Below are positions 39,998 to 50,274 of a DNA stretch of 64,000 nucleotides, one piece after another. How positions within the stretch are numbered: the stretch's first letter is position 1; each line of letters opens with the position of its first letter. The DNA lies in contig OZ244955.1 of assembly GCA_965222525.1 (NCBI GenBank), forward strand, positions 1,674,001 to 1,738,000. Direction: 5' to 3'. The notes beneath the pieces are model-generated. The model saw only the letters and a list, made by a program, of their open reading frames with translations, searched no databases and was not told where the DNA came from. A program made the position numbers and the translations under genes. This DNA is from CBDCUF01 sp965222525. GTDB taxonomy: Bacteria; Pseudomonadota; Alphaproteobacteria; Rickettsiales; UBA8987.

Positions 39998-42298
39998 ATG
40001 GTTAAAGCTGCAAATTTAGGGTTCCCGCGGATTGGAGCCAATCGTGAGTTAAAGAAATCGGTTGAGGCATACTGGAAAGGTAAAGTCTCGCAGGACGAAT
40101 TGCTTGCTTCTGCGCAGGCGATTCGTGAGACAAACTGGCGGTTGCAGAAGGATGCCGGAATTGATGTGATTCCGTCCAATGATTTTTCGTTTTACGATCA
40201 GGTTCTGGATATGATTGCTACGGTGGGCGCGGTTCCCAGCCGTTACGGCTTCAATGGTGGCGAAGTTGACCTCGACACATATTTCGCGATGGCGCGCGGT
40301 AGCCAGAAGGATGGCAAGGATGTTACCGCGATGGAGATGACCAAATGGTTTGACACCAACTACCATTATATCGTCCCGGAATTTAAGGAGAAACAGTGGT
40401 TTAAACTTTCTTCCGGCAAGATTTTCGACCAGTATAGCGAGGCGAAATCGCTTGGGATTGAAACCCGTCCGGTGATTATCGGGCCGGTATCGTTTCTGCT
40501 TTTGGGTAAGGAGCGTGATGGTTTTGACAAGCTTGACCTGCTGGATAATTTACTGCCGGTATATTCGGAAATCCTTGACCGGCTTGCATCTGACGGCTGT
40601 AAGGAAGTGCAGATTGACGAGCCATATCTGGCGATGGATCTGGATGACAAGGCAAAGGCCGCTTACAGAACCGCTTATGAGCGGATCAGCAACAGCAATA
40701 TTGATGTAGCTATAGCTACATATTTCAGTGACTTGCGGGATAATCTTAATCTGGTGCTTGAACTGCCTGTTGATGGGTTGCATATCGACCTTGTGCGCGG
40801 TGCTGAGCAGCTTGACGATGTTCTGGCTGCGTTTCCTGACGATAAATCGCTTTCTATCGGTGTTGTGGATGGGCGTAATATCTGGAAGGCCAATCTGGAG
40901 GCCGCTTTGACGACTGCACAAAAAGCAGTGGATAAACTTGGTACGGACAGGGTGACGGTTGCGCCCTCCTGCTCGCTCCTGCACAGTCCGGTTGACCTCG
41001 ACAACGAAACCGAGCTGGATGGCGAGCTTAAGAACTGGATGGCTTTTGCCAAACAAAAACTGACAGAGGTTAAACTGCTTGCTGATGCGCTGAATGGCAA
41101 TAAAAACGAGGCTGCATTTGCCGAAAACAAACAGGCAGTTGAGTCACGCAACACTTCTTCCCGTATCCATAATGATGCGGTGAAGCAGCGGCTGGACTCA
41201 ATCAACAGTAGTGTGAAAAATCGCAAGAGCCCGTTCAAGGACCGGATAAAGGTTCAGAAAGCAGCGCTTAACCTGCCCCTGCTGCCAACCACGACAATCG
41301 GTTCCTTCCCGCAGACCACCGAAATCCGCCAGGCACGGGCGAAATTCAAGCGCGGTGAGCTTGGCCGTGCGGACTATGACAAGTTCCTTGAGGAAAAAAC
41401 CACGGAGGTTGTCCATAAGCAGGAAGAAGTCGGTATTGATGTTCTTGTTCACGGCGAGTTTGAGCGCAATGATATGGTGGAGTATTTTGGCGAAAAGCTT
41501 AACGGTTTTGCTTTCAGCAAAAATGGCTGGGTGCAGAGCTATGGCTCGCGTTGTGTGAAGCCACCGATTATTTTTGGAGATGTCTCGCGCCCCGAGCCGA
41601 TGACAATACGCTGGGCGGAATTTGCACAGAATCTCACCGAAAAAACCATGAAAGGTATGCTGACCGGTCCCGTTACCATATTGCAATGGTCGTTTGTACG
41701 CGATGACCAGCCGCGTAGCGAAACCTGCAAGCAGATTGCCTTTGCGGTGCGTGACGAGGTTGTCGATCTTGAAAAAGCTGGGATAAAAATTATCCAGATT
41801 GACGAGGCGGCGCTGCGTGAGGGGCTGCCGCTGCGCAAGGAAGACTGGGCGGATTACCTGCAATGGGCGGTCGATTCCTTCCGCATCGCTGCTTCGGGAG
41901 TGGAAGATGGTACGCAAATCCACACTCATATGTGCTATTCCGAATTTAACGATATTATCGGTTCGGTTGCTGATATGGATGCGGATGTGATTTCGATTGA
42001 AACCTCACGCTCGGCGATGGAATTGCTGGATGCGTTTGTCGAGTTTAAATATCCTAACGAAATCGGGCCGGGTGTGTATGATATCCACAGCCCGCGGATT
42101 CCCGACACTTCCGAGATGGAGGATTTGCTGCACAAGGCGCTGGATGTATTATCGCCGGAGCAGGTATGGGTGAATCCCGATTGCGGATTGAAAACCCGTG
42201 GCTGGGCTGAAGTAGAGCCTGCGCTGCGTAATATGGTTGAGGCTGCCCGCAATATGCGCAGTGAAATTGAAGCCAGGGAGCAGGAAGCCGCCGGTTAA
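39998..42298 (+). CDS. metE: Cobalamin-independent methionine synthase
   Basis: 766 residues. MVKAANLGFPRIGANRELKK and a two-barrel MetE layout. The catalytic half has LPTTTIGSFPQTTEIRQARA, VHGEFERNDMVEYFGEKLNG, HTHMCYSEFNDI and WVNPDCGLKTRGWAE, giving the zinc ligands His, Cys and Cys. It moves a methyl group from 5-methyltetrahydrofolate (triglutamate) to homocysteine. No metF or metR neighbour and no SAM or B12 riboswitch is visible in the short leader, which follows a family A repeat. Confidence 0.97.
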   Translation: MVKAANLGFPRIGANRELKKSVEAYWKGKVSQDELLASAQAIRETNWRLQKDAGIDVIPSNDFSFYDQVLDMIATVGAVPSRYGFNGGEVDLDTYFAMARGSQKDGKDVTAMEMTKWFDTNYHYIVPEFKEKQWFKLSSGKIFDQYSEAKSLGIETRPVIIGPVSFLLLGKERDGFDKLDLLDNLLPVYSEILDRLASDGCKEVQIDEPYLAMDLDDKAKAAYRTAYERISNSNIDVAIATYFSDLRDNLNLVLELPVDGLHIDLVRGAEQLDDVLAAFPDDKSLSIGVVDGRNIWKANLEAALTTAQKAVDKLGTDRVTVAPSCSLLHSPVDLDNETELDGELKNWMAFAKQKLTEVKLLADALNGNKNEAAFAENKQAVESRNTSSRIHNDAVKQRLDSINSSVKNRKSPFKDRIKVQKAALNLPLLPTTTIGSFPQTTEIRQARAKFKRGELGRADYDKFLEEKTTEVVHKQEEVGIDVLVHGEFERNDMVEYFGEKLNGFAFSKNGWVQSYGSRCVKPPIIFGDVSRPEPMTIRWAEFAQNLTEKTMKGMLTGPVTILQWSFVRDDQPRSETCKQIAFAVRDEVVDLEKAGIKIIQIDEAALREGLPLRKEDWADYLQWAVDSFRIAASGVEDGTQIHTHMCYSEFNDIIGSVADMDADVISIETSRSAMELLDAFVEFKYPNEIGPGVYDIHSPRIPDTSEMEDLLHKALDVLSPEQVWVNPDCGLKTRGWAEVEPALRNMVEAARNMRSEIEAREQEAAG

Positions 42299-42324
42299 AA
42301 GCGCTTTCAGACTTGATTTAAAAA

Positions 42325-43941
42325 ATGCTGCAAATCAAGGATTTATCCGTATCATTTCATGTGCCCCCTCAAAAAGACGGCAACACGGAAGTGCGGGCGG
42401 TTAAAAATATTTCTTTCGATATAAGTCGGGGCGAGGTTTTTGCTCTTGTCGGCGAAAGCGGCTCCGGCAAGTCGGTATCGGCACTGTCGATAATGCGCCT
42501 GCTGCCTTATCCCACAGCATTTCATCCCAGCGGTGAGGTTATATTTGCCAATGATAATAATCCCGCCGAAAACCTGCTGAGCAAGGATAATAAATCGCTG
42601 TATAAAATCCGTGGTAGCAGGATTGCGATGATTTTCCAGGAGCCGATGACCGCCCTGAACCCCTTGCATACAATAGAGAAGCAGATCAGCGAGGTGATTA
42701 CCCTACATAATGATATGCCGGCGGAGAAGGTACGGGCGCGGGTACTGGAACTGCTTGACATGGTCGAGCTTGACGGGCTGAAAGACAGACTCACCGCCTA
42801 TCCGCATGAGCTTTCCGGCGGGCAGCGCCAGCGGGTGATGATAGCGATGGCGATTGCCAATAACCCCGATATCCTGATCGCCGATGAGCCGACTACCGCG
42901 CTGGATGTAACGGTACAGGCGCAGATTCTGCATTTGCTGCGAGACTTACAGAAGAAAACTGGCATGGCAATTCTGCTCATAACCCATGACCTTACGATTG
43001 TGCGAAATATTGCTGATAAAGTGGCGGTTATGCAGAATGGTGAAATCGTTGAACAGGGCGCGGTTGAGCAGGTGTTTGCAAATCCGCAGCATGATTATAC
43101 CAAACATCTGCTATCCTCCGCACCCGGTGGTGAGCCTGTTACAACGGAAGACAAGCCGGAGATAATAAACAGCCCTTCGCTTAAAGTATATTTTCCGCGC
43201 AAGAAGGGTTTTTTCGGTAAGCCGAAATCTTTTATCAAGGCGGTTGATGATGTGGCGGTGAACCTGAAATCCGGCCATACGCTAGGGGTTGTCGGTGAGA
43301 GTGGTTCGGGGAAAACTACACTGGCGCTTGGTTTGCTGCGGCTGATTAAATCGCAGGGAGAAATATTTTTTGATGGCAACCCGATCCATACCCTGCAAAA
43401 TAAGGATTTGCGCGAGTTGCGACAGGAGATGCAGTTTGTATTTCAGGATCCGTTTTCCAGCCTGAACCCACGTATATCGATTCGGCAGATTATCGAGGAG
43501 GGACTGATTGCGCATAATTTATGCGATGATGTGGATGAACGTGCGCAGCGTGTAGCGGAAGCACTTGAGGATGTAGGGCTGGAGCCATCGATGGCGCGGC
43601 GTTATCCGCATGAATTTTCCGGCGGGCAGCGTCAGCGTATCGGGATTGCACGGGCATTGATTTTAAATCCGCGGATTATTGCACTTGATGAGCCTACCTC
43701 TGCACTCGACCTTTCAACACAGGCGGAAATCATTGATTTGCTTAAAGATTTACAGAAAAACAAGGGGCTGGCATATCTGTTTATCAGCCACGATTTGCGG
43801 GTAATCAAGGCAATCAGCCACGATATTATTGTGATGAAGGAAGGAAAAATTGTTGAGCAGGGCAGCAACCGGCAGATATTTGACAACCCGCAAACCGACT
43901 ACACCAAACGCCTGATTTCCGCCGCTTTTGAGGTGAAGTGA
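42325..43941 (+). CDS. Peptide-type ABC transporter, double ATP-binding protein (YejF/DppDF type)
   Basis: 538 residues with two nucleotide-binding domains. First: GESGSGKSVSALSIMRLLPY (Walker A), ELSGGQRQRVMIAMAIANNP, ILIADEPTTALD. Second: GESGSGKTTLALGLLRLIKS, EFSGGQRQRIGIARALILNP, IIALDEPTSALD. Such fused ATPases power oligopeptide or microcin C-type importers (YejABEF). The permease and binding-protein genes are not here, so it is an orphan ATPase. It begins 27 bases after metE. Confidence 0.93.
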   Translation: MLQIKDLSVSFHVPPQKDGNTEVRAVKNISFDISRGEVFALVGESGSGKSVSALSIMRLLPYPTAFHPSGEVIFANDNNPAENLLSKDNKSLYKIRGSRIAMIFQEPMTALNPLHTIEKQISEVITLHNDMPAEKVRARVLELLDMVELDGLKDRLTAYPHELSGGQRQRVMIAMAIANNPDILIADEPTTALDVTVQAQILHLLRDLQKKTGMAILLITHDLTIVRNIADKVAVMQNGEIVEQGAVEQVFANPQHDYTKHLLSSAPGGEPVTTEDKPEIINSPSLKVYFPRKKGFFGKPKSFIKAVDDVAVNLKSGHTLGVVGESGSGKTTLALGLLRLIKSQGEIFFDGNPIHTLQNKDLRELRQEMQFVFQDPFSSLNPRISIRQIIEEGLIAHNLCDDVDERAQRVAEALEDVGLEPSMARRYPHEFSGGQRQRIGIARALILNPRIIALDEPTSALDLSTQAEIIDLLKDLQKNKGLAYLFISHDLRVIKAISHDIIVMKEGKIVEQGSNRQIFDNPQTDYTKRLISAAFEVK

Positions 43942-43944
43942 TTA

Positions 43945-44691
43945 TTATTCCTTGTTTTCTTTCTCTTCAATCACAGGCAGACCGCCTTCAGGAATCGGGG
44001 TTTCCTCAATAGTACCGGAAGTTTTTTGTGGTAATTCCTCGGTTATGGGTGCAAGCAACTTGGCCAGATCGTTACGCTTCTGCTGTTTTGCCAGATCTAT
44101 CGGACGAACATCGCCATATTTTGATTTTGCGTTAGGGTCGGCACCTTTTTCCAGAAGGAACTTTGCAATTTCCAAAGATGCACGGTTGCTCGCCGAGGAA
44201 TGCAGCGGTGTATAGCCACTCTTATCCCGTGCATTGACATCCGCACCTTTTTCCACCAGCAATTTTACAGTATCAAACTGTCCGAAAAACACGGCCTTAT
44301 GTAGCGGAGTTTTTTCCGACATACTCCTTGCCTGGATATCCGCACCTTCTTTCAGTAACAACTCTGTAATTTCCGATTGCCCGGCAGTAGCGGCAATGTG
44401 CAGGGGAGTCTCATTAAACTTTTCATCACCCCCGTTTATATCCTCACCATTTTCCAGCAACAGCAAAATGGCTTCCTCATTGCCTTTGTAAGCATATTTC
44501 TGCAACGGATTCCAGTGATCGGGAGTCAGTATTTCCGCAGGAATATGACCGGTAACCGGATCTCCCTTAGGTTTTTCTTCAGCTTTTTCTGCGGTTCCTT
44601 CCTGATTTTCAGGCTGGTTTTCCTGAGCAAATGCGGATGGTTGTAGTGCAAAAACAGCTACTATCAACGCAGTTATAAGTATTCTAAACAT
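43945..44691 (-). CDS. Exported ankyrin-repeat protein
   Basis: 248 residues. A signal peptide (MFRILITALIVAVFALQPSA, cleavage near AFAQ), an acidic linker, then four to five ankyrin repeats (about 60-210). Repeat landmarks are NPLQKYAYKGNEEAILLLLE, TPLHIAATAGQSEITELLLK, TPLHKAVFFGQFDTVKLLVE and TPLHSSASNRASLEIAKFLL. The tail is Glu/Pro-rich. Ankyrin proteins bind other proteins; the partner is unknown. It ends four bases after the convergent ABC ATPase gene. Confidence 0.9.
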   Translation of the reverse strand: MFRILITALIVAVFALQPSAFAQENQPENQEGTAEKAEEKPKGDPVTGHIPAEILTPDHWNPLQKYAYKGNEEAILLLLENGEDINGGDEKFNETPLHIAATAGQSEITELLLKEGADIQARSMSEKTPLHKAVFFGQFDTVKLLVEKGADVNARDKSGYTPLHSSASNRASLEIAKFLLEKGADPNAKSKYGDVRPIDLAKQQKRNDLAKLLAPITEELPQKTSGTIEETPIPEGGLPVIEEKENKE

Positions 44692-44718
44692 CTTGCCCTC
44701 CTCTGATTTTCGGGCGGG

Positions 44719-47394
44719 TTATGCAGCTTTCAGCAAGTTACGTATAACATTGTGCAGAATTCCGCCATTCTTATAATACTCTACTTCGTTGGAAGTATCA
44801 ATACGGCACAGTAATTTTATCTCCTGTTTTTCACCATTTTTGCGGATAATTACACAATTTACATCCATTTTCGGGGTAATTCCCCCTTCAACACCGGTAA
44901 TATCAACCGTTTCGCTGCCATCAAGCTTAAGTGTTTTACGGTTTTCACCATCCCTGAATGTCAGTGGCAGAACACCCATACCAATCAGATTCGAACGGTG
45001 GATACGCTCAAAACTCTCGGCTATCACCGCTTTCACACCAAGCAGGATAGTACCCTTTGCCGCCCAGTCGCGCGAGGAGCCCATACCGTAATCCTTGCCG
45101 CCAAACACCACAAGTGGCATCCCGTCCGCCTTGTATTTCATCGCCGCATCATAAATCGGCATTACCTCACCGGTCGGGATATAGGTGGTCAGGCCACCCT
45201 CGGTACCGGCCGCCATTTCATTGCGAATCCGTACATTGGCAAACGTACCGCGCATCATAACCTCATGGTTGCCGCGCCGGGAGCCGTAGGAGTTGAAATC
45301 CTTGCGCTCGATTTTATTACCACGCAGATACTCCGCCGCAGGGCTATCCTGTGCAATCGAACCGGCCGGTGAAATATGGTCAGTTGTCACCGAATCACCA
45401 AGCAGAGCCAGTATGTGCGCTCCCTTTATATCGGAAAGGCTGCCGGACTCGGCCTGCATTCCCTCAAAAAACGGCGGGTTACGGGTATAGGTGCTTTGCT
45501 CCGGCCAGTCGAAAGTCAGCCCGCCGGTAACCTTGATTTCCTGCCATTCCTTTGTTCCGGCAAACACATCGGCATATTTGGCGCGGAACATCTCAGGAGT
45601 TACCGCCCTAGCTACAGCATCCGCAACTTCCTGATTAGTCGGCCATATATCACGCAAATACACATCATTGCCGGCAGAATCCTGCCCGATTGCATCCTTC
45701 GTAATATCAACCGCCATATTTCCGGCAATCGCATAAGCCACAACCAGAGGCGGCGACATCAGATAGTTCCCCTTGGTCAGCGGATGTACACGCCCTTCAA
45801 AGTTACGGTTACCCGACAAAACCGAAGTAACGCACAGATCGTTATCCTTGATTGTAGAATCAATAACAGGGTCAAGCGGGCCGGAATTGCCGATACAGGT
45901 GGTACAGCCATAACCGACAAGGTTAAAGCCAAGCTTGTCAAGATCATCCTGCAAATTGCTGGCTTCCAGATACTCGGTTACCACCTTGGAACCGGGAGCC
46001 AGCGAGGTTTTTACCCATGGTTTGACTTTTATCCCTTTTTCCAGGGCTTTTTTGGCTACCAGACCAGCAGCAATCATCACACTCGGGTTGGAAGTATTGG
46101 TACAGCTCGTGATTGCGGCGATTACCACATCTCCATGCCCCAAATCAAAGCCCTTACCTTCTATATTAACTCTATTATCTATCTTACTGATATCATTGGA
46201 TTCTTTATAAAAATTCTTGAATGAGGAAGCCGCTTCGCGCAGGATAATTTTATCCTGCGGACGCTTAGGCCCTGCGATACTTGGTTCGACTCCACCCACA
46301 TTCAACTCAAGCGTGTCGGTAAAAACCGGATCAGCAGTACCAGCATCACGCCACATCCCCTGCGCCCTGGCGTATTCCTCAACCAGAGCGATAGTCTGCT
46401 CATCACGGGCGGATAGTTTCAGATATTTTATAGTCTCATTGTCAATCGGGAAAAATCCGCAGGTAGCACCATATTCCGGAGCCATATTGGCTATCGTCGC
46501 ACGGTCAGCCAGCGGTAAATTATCCAGCCCATCACCGAAAAACTCAACAAACTTGCCGACAACCCCACGTTCACGCAGCATTTGGGTAATGGTCAGCACA
46601 AGGTCGGTCGCGGTTGTTCCTTCCTTTAGTTCCCCTGTCAGTTTGAAACCCACAACCTCCGGAATCAGCATCGAAATCGGCTGGCCAAGCATGGCCGCCT
46701 CGGCCTCAATCCCGCCAACTCCCCAGCCCAGCACCGCCAGACCGTTAATCATCGTAGTGTGGCTGTCGGTACCAACCAGCGTATCAGGATAGGCCAGCTT
46801 TGCGCCTCCATCCTCGCGTGTCCACACCACATCGGCCAGATATTCCAGATTCACCTGGTGGCAAATCCCCGTCCCAGGCGGAACAACACGGAAATTATCA
46901 AACGCCTCCTGCCCCCAGCGCAGAAACTCATAACGCTCGCGATTACGCTCCATCTCGCGGGCTACATTCTGCTCAAATGCGCTGTCACTACCGTAATTAT
47001 CCACCATAACCGAATGGTCGATAACCAGGTCAACCGGCGAGAGAGGGTTGATTTTCTTCGGATCACCACCAAGATTCGCCATTGCATCCCGCATCGCAGC
47101 CAGATCAACCACCGCCGGAACTCCGGTAAAATCCTGCATAAGCACCCGCGCCGGGCGATAGGCAATCTCGCGGTCAGAGCTACGTTTAGCCGGCCAGTTC
47201 GCCAGTTCCCTTATATCATCAACCGTAACCGTATCACCATCTTCAAAGCGCAAAAGATTCTCCAGCAACACCTTCAGCGAAAACGGCAGTTTCGATAAAT
47301 CCGCATCAAGTGCGTCCTGCGCCTCAGGCAGACTATAGTAATCATAGGATTTTCCACTAACTTCCAGTGATTTCCTCACATTCATACTGGTCAT
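44719..47394 (-). CDS. acnA: Aconitate hydratase A
   Basis: 891 residues, the AcnA length. AITSCTNTSNPSVMIAAGLV and GYGCTTCIGNSGPLDP contain the three cysteines that hold the 4Fe-4S cluster. MIPEVVGFKLTGEL-type substrate loop and the C-terminal swivel domain GGKDYGMGSSRDWAAKGTIL are present. It converts citrate to isocitrate in the TCA cycle. A good AAAGGAG lies six bases before the ATG. Confidence 0.97.
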   Translation of the reverse strand: MTSMNVRKSLEVSGKSYDYYSLPEAQDALDADLSKLPFSLKVLLENLLRFEDGDTVTVDDIRELANWPAKRSSDREIAYRPARVLMQDFTGVPAVVDLAAMRDAMANLGGDPKKINPLSPVDLVIDHSVMVDNYGSDSAFEQNVAREMERNRERYEFLRWGQEAFDNFRVVPPGTGICHQVNLEYLADVVWTREDGGAKLAYPDTLVGTDSHTTMINGLAVLGWGVGGIEAEAAMLGQPISMLIPEVVGFKLTGELKEGTTATDLVLTITQMLRERGVVGKFVEFFGDGLDNLPLADRATIANMAPEYGATCGFFPIDNETIKYLKLSARDEQTIALVEEYARAQGMWRDAGTADPVFTDTLELNVGGVEPSIAGPKRPQDKIILREAASSFKNFYKESNDISKIDNRVNIEGKGFDLGHGDVVIAAITSCTNTSNPSVMIAAGLVAKKALEKGIKVKPWVKTSLAPGSKVVTEYLEASNLQDDLDKLGFNLVGYGCTTCIGNSGPLDPVIDSTIKDNDLCVTSVLSGNRNFEGRVHPLTKGNYLMSPPLVVAYAIAGNMAVDITKDAIGQDSAGNDVYLRDIWPTNQEVADAVARAVTPEMFRAKYADVFAGTKEWQEIKVTGGLTFDWPEQSTYTRNPPFFEGMQAESGSLSDIKGAHILALLGDSVTTDHISPAGSIAQDSPAAEYLRGNKIERKDFNSYGSRRGNHEVMMRGTFANVRIRNEMAAGTEGGLTTYIPTGEVMPIYDAAMKYKADGMPLVVFGGKDYGMGSSRDWAAKGTILLGVKAVIAESFERIHRSNLIGMGVLPLTFRDGENRKTLKLDGSETVDITGVEGGITPKMDVNCVIIRKNGEKQEIKLLCRIDTSNEVEYYKNGGILHNVIRNLLKAA

Positions 47395-47431
47395 GCTTTA
47401 CTCCTTTACAGTTGCTTAAGTTACTCCCCCT

Positions 47432-47587
47432 GTCACCCCGGATGGCATGTTTTTTCCAAATTTTAATTTGGTCAGAAAACACCATTCTCGGGGTTATAGG
47501 CAGGAGCACGTTATTGTGCAAATAACCCCGAGAACGCTATTTTCTAACTGAATCAGAGATTCAGAAAAAATATGCGTCCGGGGTGAC
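47432..47587. repeat. Family B palindromic element, full-length copy (B3)
   Basis: 156 bp: GTCACCCCGGATGGCATG at the left, TGCGTCCGGGGTGAC at the right; inside ATTCTCGGGGTTATAGG mirrored by AAATAACCCCGAGAACG, as in B1 (21519-21675). It occupies most of the divergent region between acnA and ccmA (47395-47668), where promoters of both genes must lie. Confidence 0.85.
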
Positions 47588-47668
47588 AGTGTTTGGTATT
47601 TTGAACTACACTGCTATATAACTAACTCCCTCCGATTGCATACTATTCTTTTTGCATATAAAAACAAT

Positions 47669-48295
47669 ATGGCAAATGCAACCGTGAGTAAAAATTTCAT
47701 GCTCGAATGTAAAAATATCACTGTTACACGCGGTGAGCGGATGATTTTTGAAAATCTTGACTTAAGGCTTGGAGAAGGTGAGGTGGTTGTGTTGCGCGGT
47801 GCAAACGGTAGCGGCAAAACCTCACTCATCAGAGCTATAGCCGGTTTTCTGCCCCTGTCGTCGGGAGATATCCTCTGGGACGGAATCGGCATACATAAGG
47901 ACTACGAAGGATTTTGCAAGGATACGCATTATATCGGGCATAAAAACGCCCTGAACCGTAATCTGACCGTTCTGGAAAATCTGCTGTTCCGGGCGAGGCT
48001 GGCTGATACGGAAGAATCTCTGGAAGCGGCTGTTGTATTCCTGCGGCTGGAAAAATTACTGGATATGCCGGTTTATATGCTGTCACAGGGCTGGCAGCGG
48101 CGGGTGGCCATGGCGCGCCTGATGATTTCCAACCGCAAATTATGGTTGCTGGACGAGCCGCTGGTAAATATCGACTCCACAGGCGAGGAACTGCTTGCCG
48201 GCCTTATACAGACCCGTATAACCACCGGCGGAATGGCACTAATCGCCAGCCACAAGGATATTGATTTGGACAATGCAAAGGAAATAAGTTTGTAA
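47669..48295 (+). CDS. ccmA: Cytochrome c biogenesis heme exporter ATP-binding protein CcmA
   Basis: 208 residues from the ATG at 47669; a TTG at 47636 and an ATG at 47699 (MLECKNITVTRGER) are alternatives, none with a clear ribosome binding site. LRGANGSGKTSLIRAIAGFL (Walker A), HYIGHKNALNRNLTVLENLL, SQGWQRRVAMARLMISNRKL and WLLDEPLVNIDSTGEELL are CcmA features; the signature is SQGWQRR instead of the usual SGGQ. With CcmB and CcmC it releases heme from CcmE during cytochrome c maturation. ccmB and ccmC do not follow. Confidence 0.88.
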   Translation: MANATVSKNFMLECKNITVTRGERMIFENLDLRLGEGEVVVLRGANGSGKTSLIRAIAGFLPLSSGDILWDGIGIHKDYEGFCKDTHYIGHKNALNRNLTVLENLLFRARLADTEESLEAAVVFLRLEKLLDMPVYMLSQGWQRRVAMARLMISNRKLWLLDEPLVNIDSTGEELLAGLIQTRITTGGMALIASHKDIDLDNAKEISL

Positions 48296-48297
48296 AT

Positions 48298-49473
48298 CTA
48301 CCCCATCATTTCGATGAATTTCTCAAATAAATAGAAGCTGTCCCGGGGGCCGGGGGAGGCTTCGGGATGGTGCTGGACGGAGAAAACCGGCTTATCCTCA
48401 AGCATAATCCCTTCTATAGTACCGTCGAAAAGAGAGGTATGGGTTTCTGTTACACCATCCGGCAGGCTGTCACGCTTCACCACAAACCCATGATTCTGGC
48501 TGGTTATCTCGACTTTTCCGCCTGATATATCCTTGACCGGATGGTTTGCCCCGCGATGCCCCTGATACATTTTCTCAGTCTCACAACCAAGCGCCAGCGA
48601 TAATAGCTGATGGCCGAGGCATATACCGAATATCGGCAGTCCGGAATCCAGTAGTTCCCTTATCACAGGTGCCGCATATTCCGCTGTAGCAGACGGGTCG
48701 CCGGGGCCGTTGGAGAGAAATACCCCATCCGGTTTATATGCCAGTATTTCCGTTGCGGAGGCGGTAGCCGGAACTACAGTAACCTTGCATCCCACTTCAA
48801 CCAGGCAGCGCAATATATTAAGCTTTGCCCCAAAATCCAGTGCTACTACATGGTGTTTATACCCCTTGCTCTCACCGTATCCCTTGCCGAACTTCCATAA
48901 TGATTCCGTCCACTCATAAGGTTTGTCACATGTCACCTCCCTTGCCAATTCACGGCCTTTCATATCGGGATGTGCCTGCGCCTCTTTAACAAGCGATGGT
49001 AAATCAATTTCGTCACCAACATCAAAATGCACAATCACAGCATTCTGCGCACCTTTCTCCCTTATATAACGGGTAAGTGCCCTTGTATCCACACCACAAA
49101 TCCCTGTCACCCTGTTATCCACAAGCCAGTTATTGAAATGCTGGGTAGAGCGGAAATTGCCGGGATTGGTAATATCAGCACGCAGAATCAGCCCGCTGGC
49201 AGCAACTTTATGCGACTCCACATCCTCCTCATTCACCCCGACATTACCGATATGCGGGAAGGTGAAAGTAATAATCTGGCCGGTATATGAAGGGTCGGTG
49301 AGGATTTCCTGATAGCCGGTCATCGAGGTGTTAAAGCACAGCTCCCCGACAGCCTTTCCCTGCGCACCTATGCCATGGCCAAAAAAAACGCTACCATCGG
49401 CCAGAACCAGGGCAGCGTTAGCATTAACGGGAATCTGCACAGGCAAATCCGTTTGTGTATTTGTTTTATTCAT
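48298..49473 (-). CDS. carA: Carbamoyl-phosphate synthase small subunit
   Basis: 391 residues. LVLADGSVFFGHGIGAQGKA, GELCFNTSMTGYQEILTDPS, YTGQIITFTFPHIGNVGVNE at the N-terminal half; the glutaminase half has PDGVFLSNGPGDPSA, PIFGICLGHQLLSLALG with the nucleophilic cysteine, and VQHHPEASPGPRDSFYLFEK. It supplies ammonia to CarB for arginine and pyrimidine synthesis. It converges closely with ccmA (two bases apart). carB is not adjacent. Confidence 0.97.
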   Translation of the reverse strand: MNKTNTQTDLPVQIPVNANAALVLADGSVFFGHGIGAQGKAVGELCFNTSMTGYQEILTDPSYTGQIITFTFPHIGNVGVNEEDVESHKVAASGLILRADITNPGNFRSTQHFNNWLVDNRVTGICGVDTRALTRYIREKGAQNAVIVHFDVGDEIDLPSLVKEAQAHPDMKGRELAREVTCDKPYEWTESLWKFGKGYGESKGYKHHVVALDFGAKLNILRCLVEVGCKVTVVPATASATEILAYKPDGVFLSNGPGDPSATAEYAAPVIRELLDSGLPIFGICLGHQLLSLALGCETEKMYQGHRGANHPVKDISGGKVEITSQNHGFVVKRDSLPDGVTETHTSLFDGTIEGIMLEDKPVFSVQHHPEASPGPRDSFYLFEKFIEMMG

Positions 49474-49572
49474 ATTTTCCGACTGAAACCTGCCGGAAGT
49501 TACGTAAACATGAGTCTGGTGTCAATATTGAAGTTCTTGTATATTTGCCCGGATTGTATTAAACTGCCCAGA

Positions 49573-50274
49573 ATGATAAAAAATACTCTAAAAACATTAT
49601 TCACAGCCGTTTGCGCAGTCATGTTATCTACTGCAACGCCGGCGCACACCAAAGCATCCGGGCAGGAGCCGCTGCCGCATGCCGGGCAGTACCATTATAT
49701 CAATCCGGATTTCGACCGTACGCAATATGATGAGCAGATCAGGCAGGTTGAGGAATATCTGTCGAACTTCACCTCAATCAGCGCACGCTTTACCCAATCC
49801 ACTCCCGGCCACACCGGTTATATAAGTAACGGCAAAATATATATATCCCGTCCCGGAAAAGCCCGCTGGGAGTATAATTCGCCGATTCCGTCCCTGCTTA
49901 TCGTCAATGATGGCAGGTTGACCTATTATGACAAGGAAGTCGAACAGGTTTCTTATGCCGAGGTACCGGATACCCCGCTGCAAGTATTGCTTCACAGGGA
50001 GGTCAGACTTTCCGGCAGTATAAAGGTTGCCGATTTGACCGAGACCGCTTCATCCCTGACCATAGTATTGGCTAATGCTGAAAAGGATGATGAATTTGAA
50101 GCGCTTACACTGGTTTTCGACAAAGACCCGATGAAATTAAGGCGTATTCATCGTACTAACGAGAATAATACCACCACCGTCCTCACCCTGATAGAGCCGA
50201 AATTTGATAAAAAGCTTGACGAATCGCTGTTTATATTCAAGGATCCTCGCCCCTTTGGTAAAGAAAAGAACTAG
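49573..50274 (+). CDS. lolA: Outer membrane lipoprotein carrier protein LolA
   Basis: 233 residues from the ATG at 49573, which begins a signal peptide (MIKNTLKTLFTAVCAVMLST, cleavage near PAHTKA). The frame is open upstream into carA but that part is not LolA. The mature protein shows the LolA pattern SISARFTQSTPGHTGYISNG, KIYISRPGKARWEYNSPIPS, LLIVNDGRLTYYDKEVEQVS and the C-terminal TTTVLTLIEPKFDKKLDESL. It ferries lipoproteins across the periplasm to the outer membrane. Confidence 0.9.
   Translation: MIKNTLKTLFTAVCAVMLSTATPAHTKASGQEPLPHAGQYHYINPDFDRTQYDEQIRQVEEYLSNFTSISARFTQSTPGHTGYISNGKIYISRPGKARWEYNSPIPSLLIVNDGRLTYYDKEVEQVSYAEVPDTPLQVLLHREVRLSGSIKVADLTETASSLTIVLANAEKDDEFEALTLVFDKDPMKLRRIHRTNENNTTTVLTLIEPKFDKKLDESLFIFKDPRPFGKEKN

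Noticed and set aside
41198..41929. 243-codon minus-strand frame opposite metE
   Set aside because: Shadow of metE; no recognisable protein pattern and no upstream signals.
45376..46224. 282-codon plus-strand frame opposite acnA
   Set aside because: Shadow of a certain aconitase gene without any domain pattern.
49375..49572. N-terminal extension of LolA into carA
   Set aside because: The frame is open but the extension precedes a complete signal peptide and overlaps the carA start region on the other strand.
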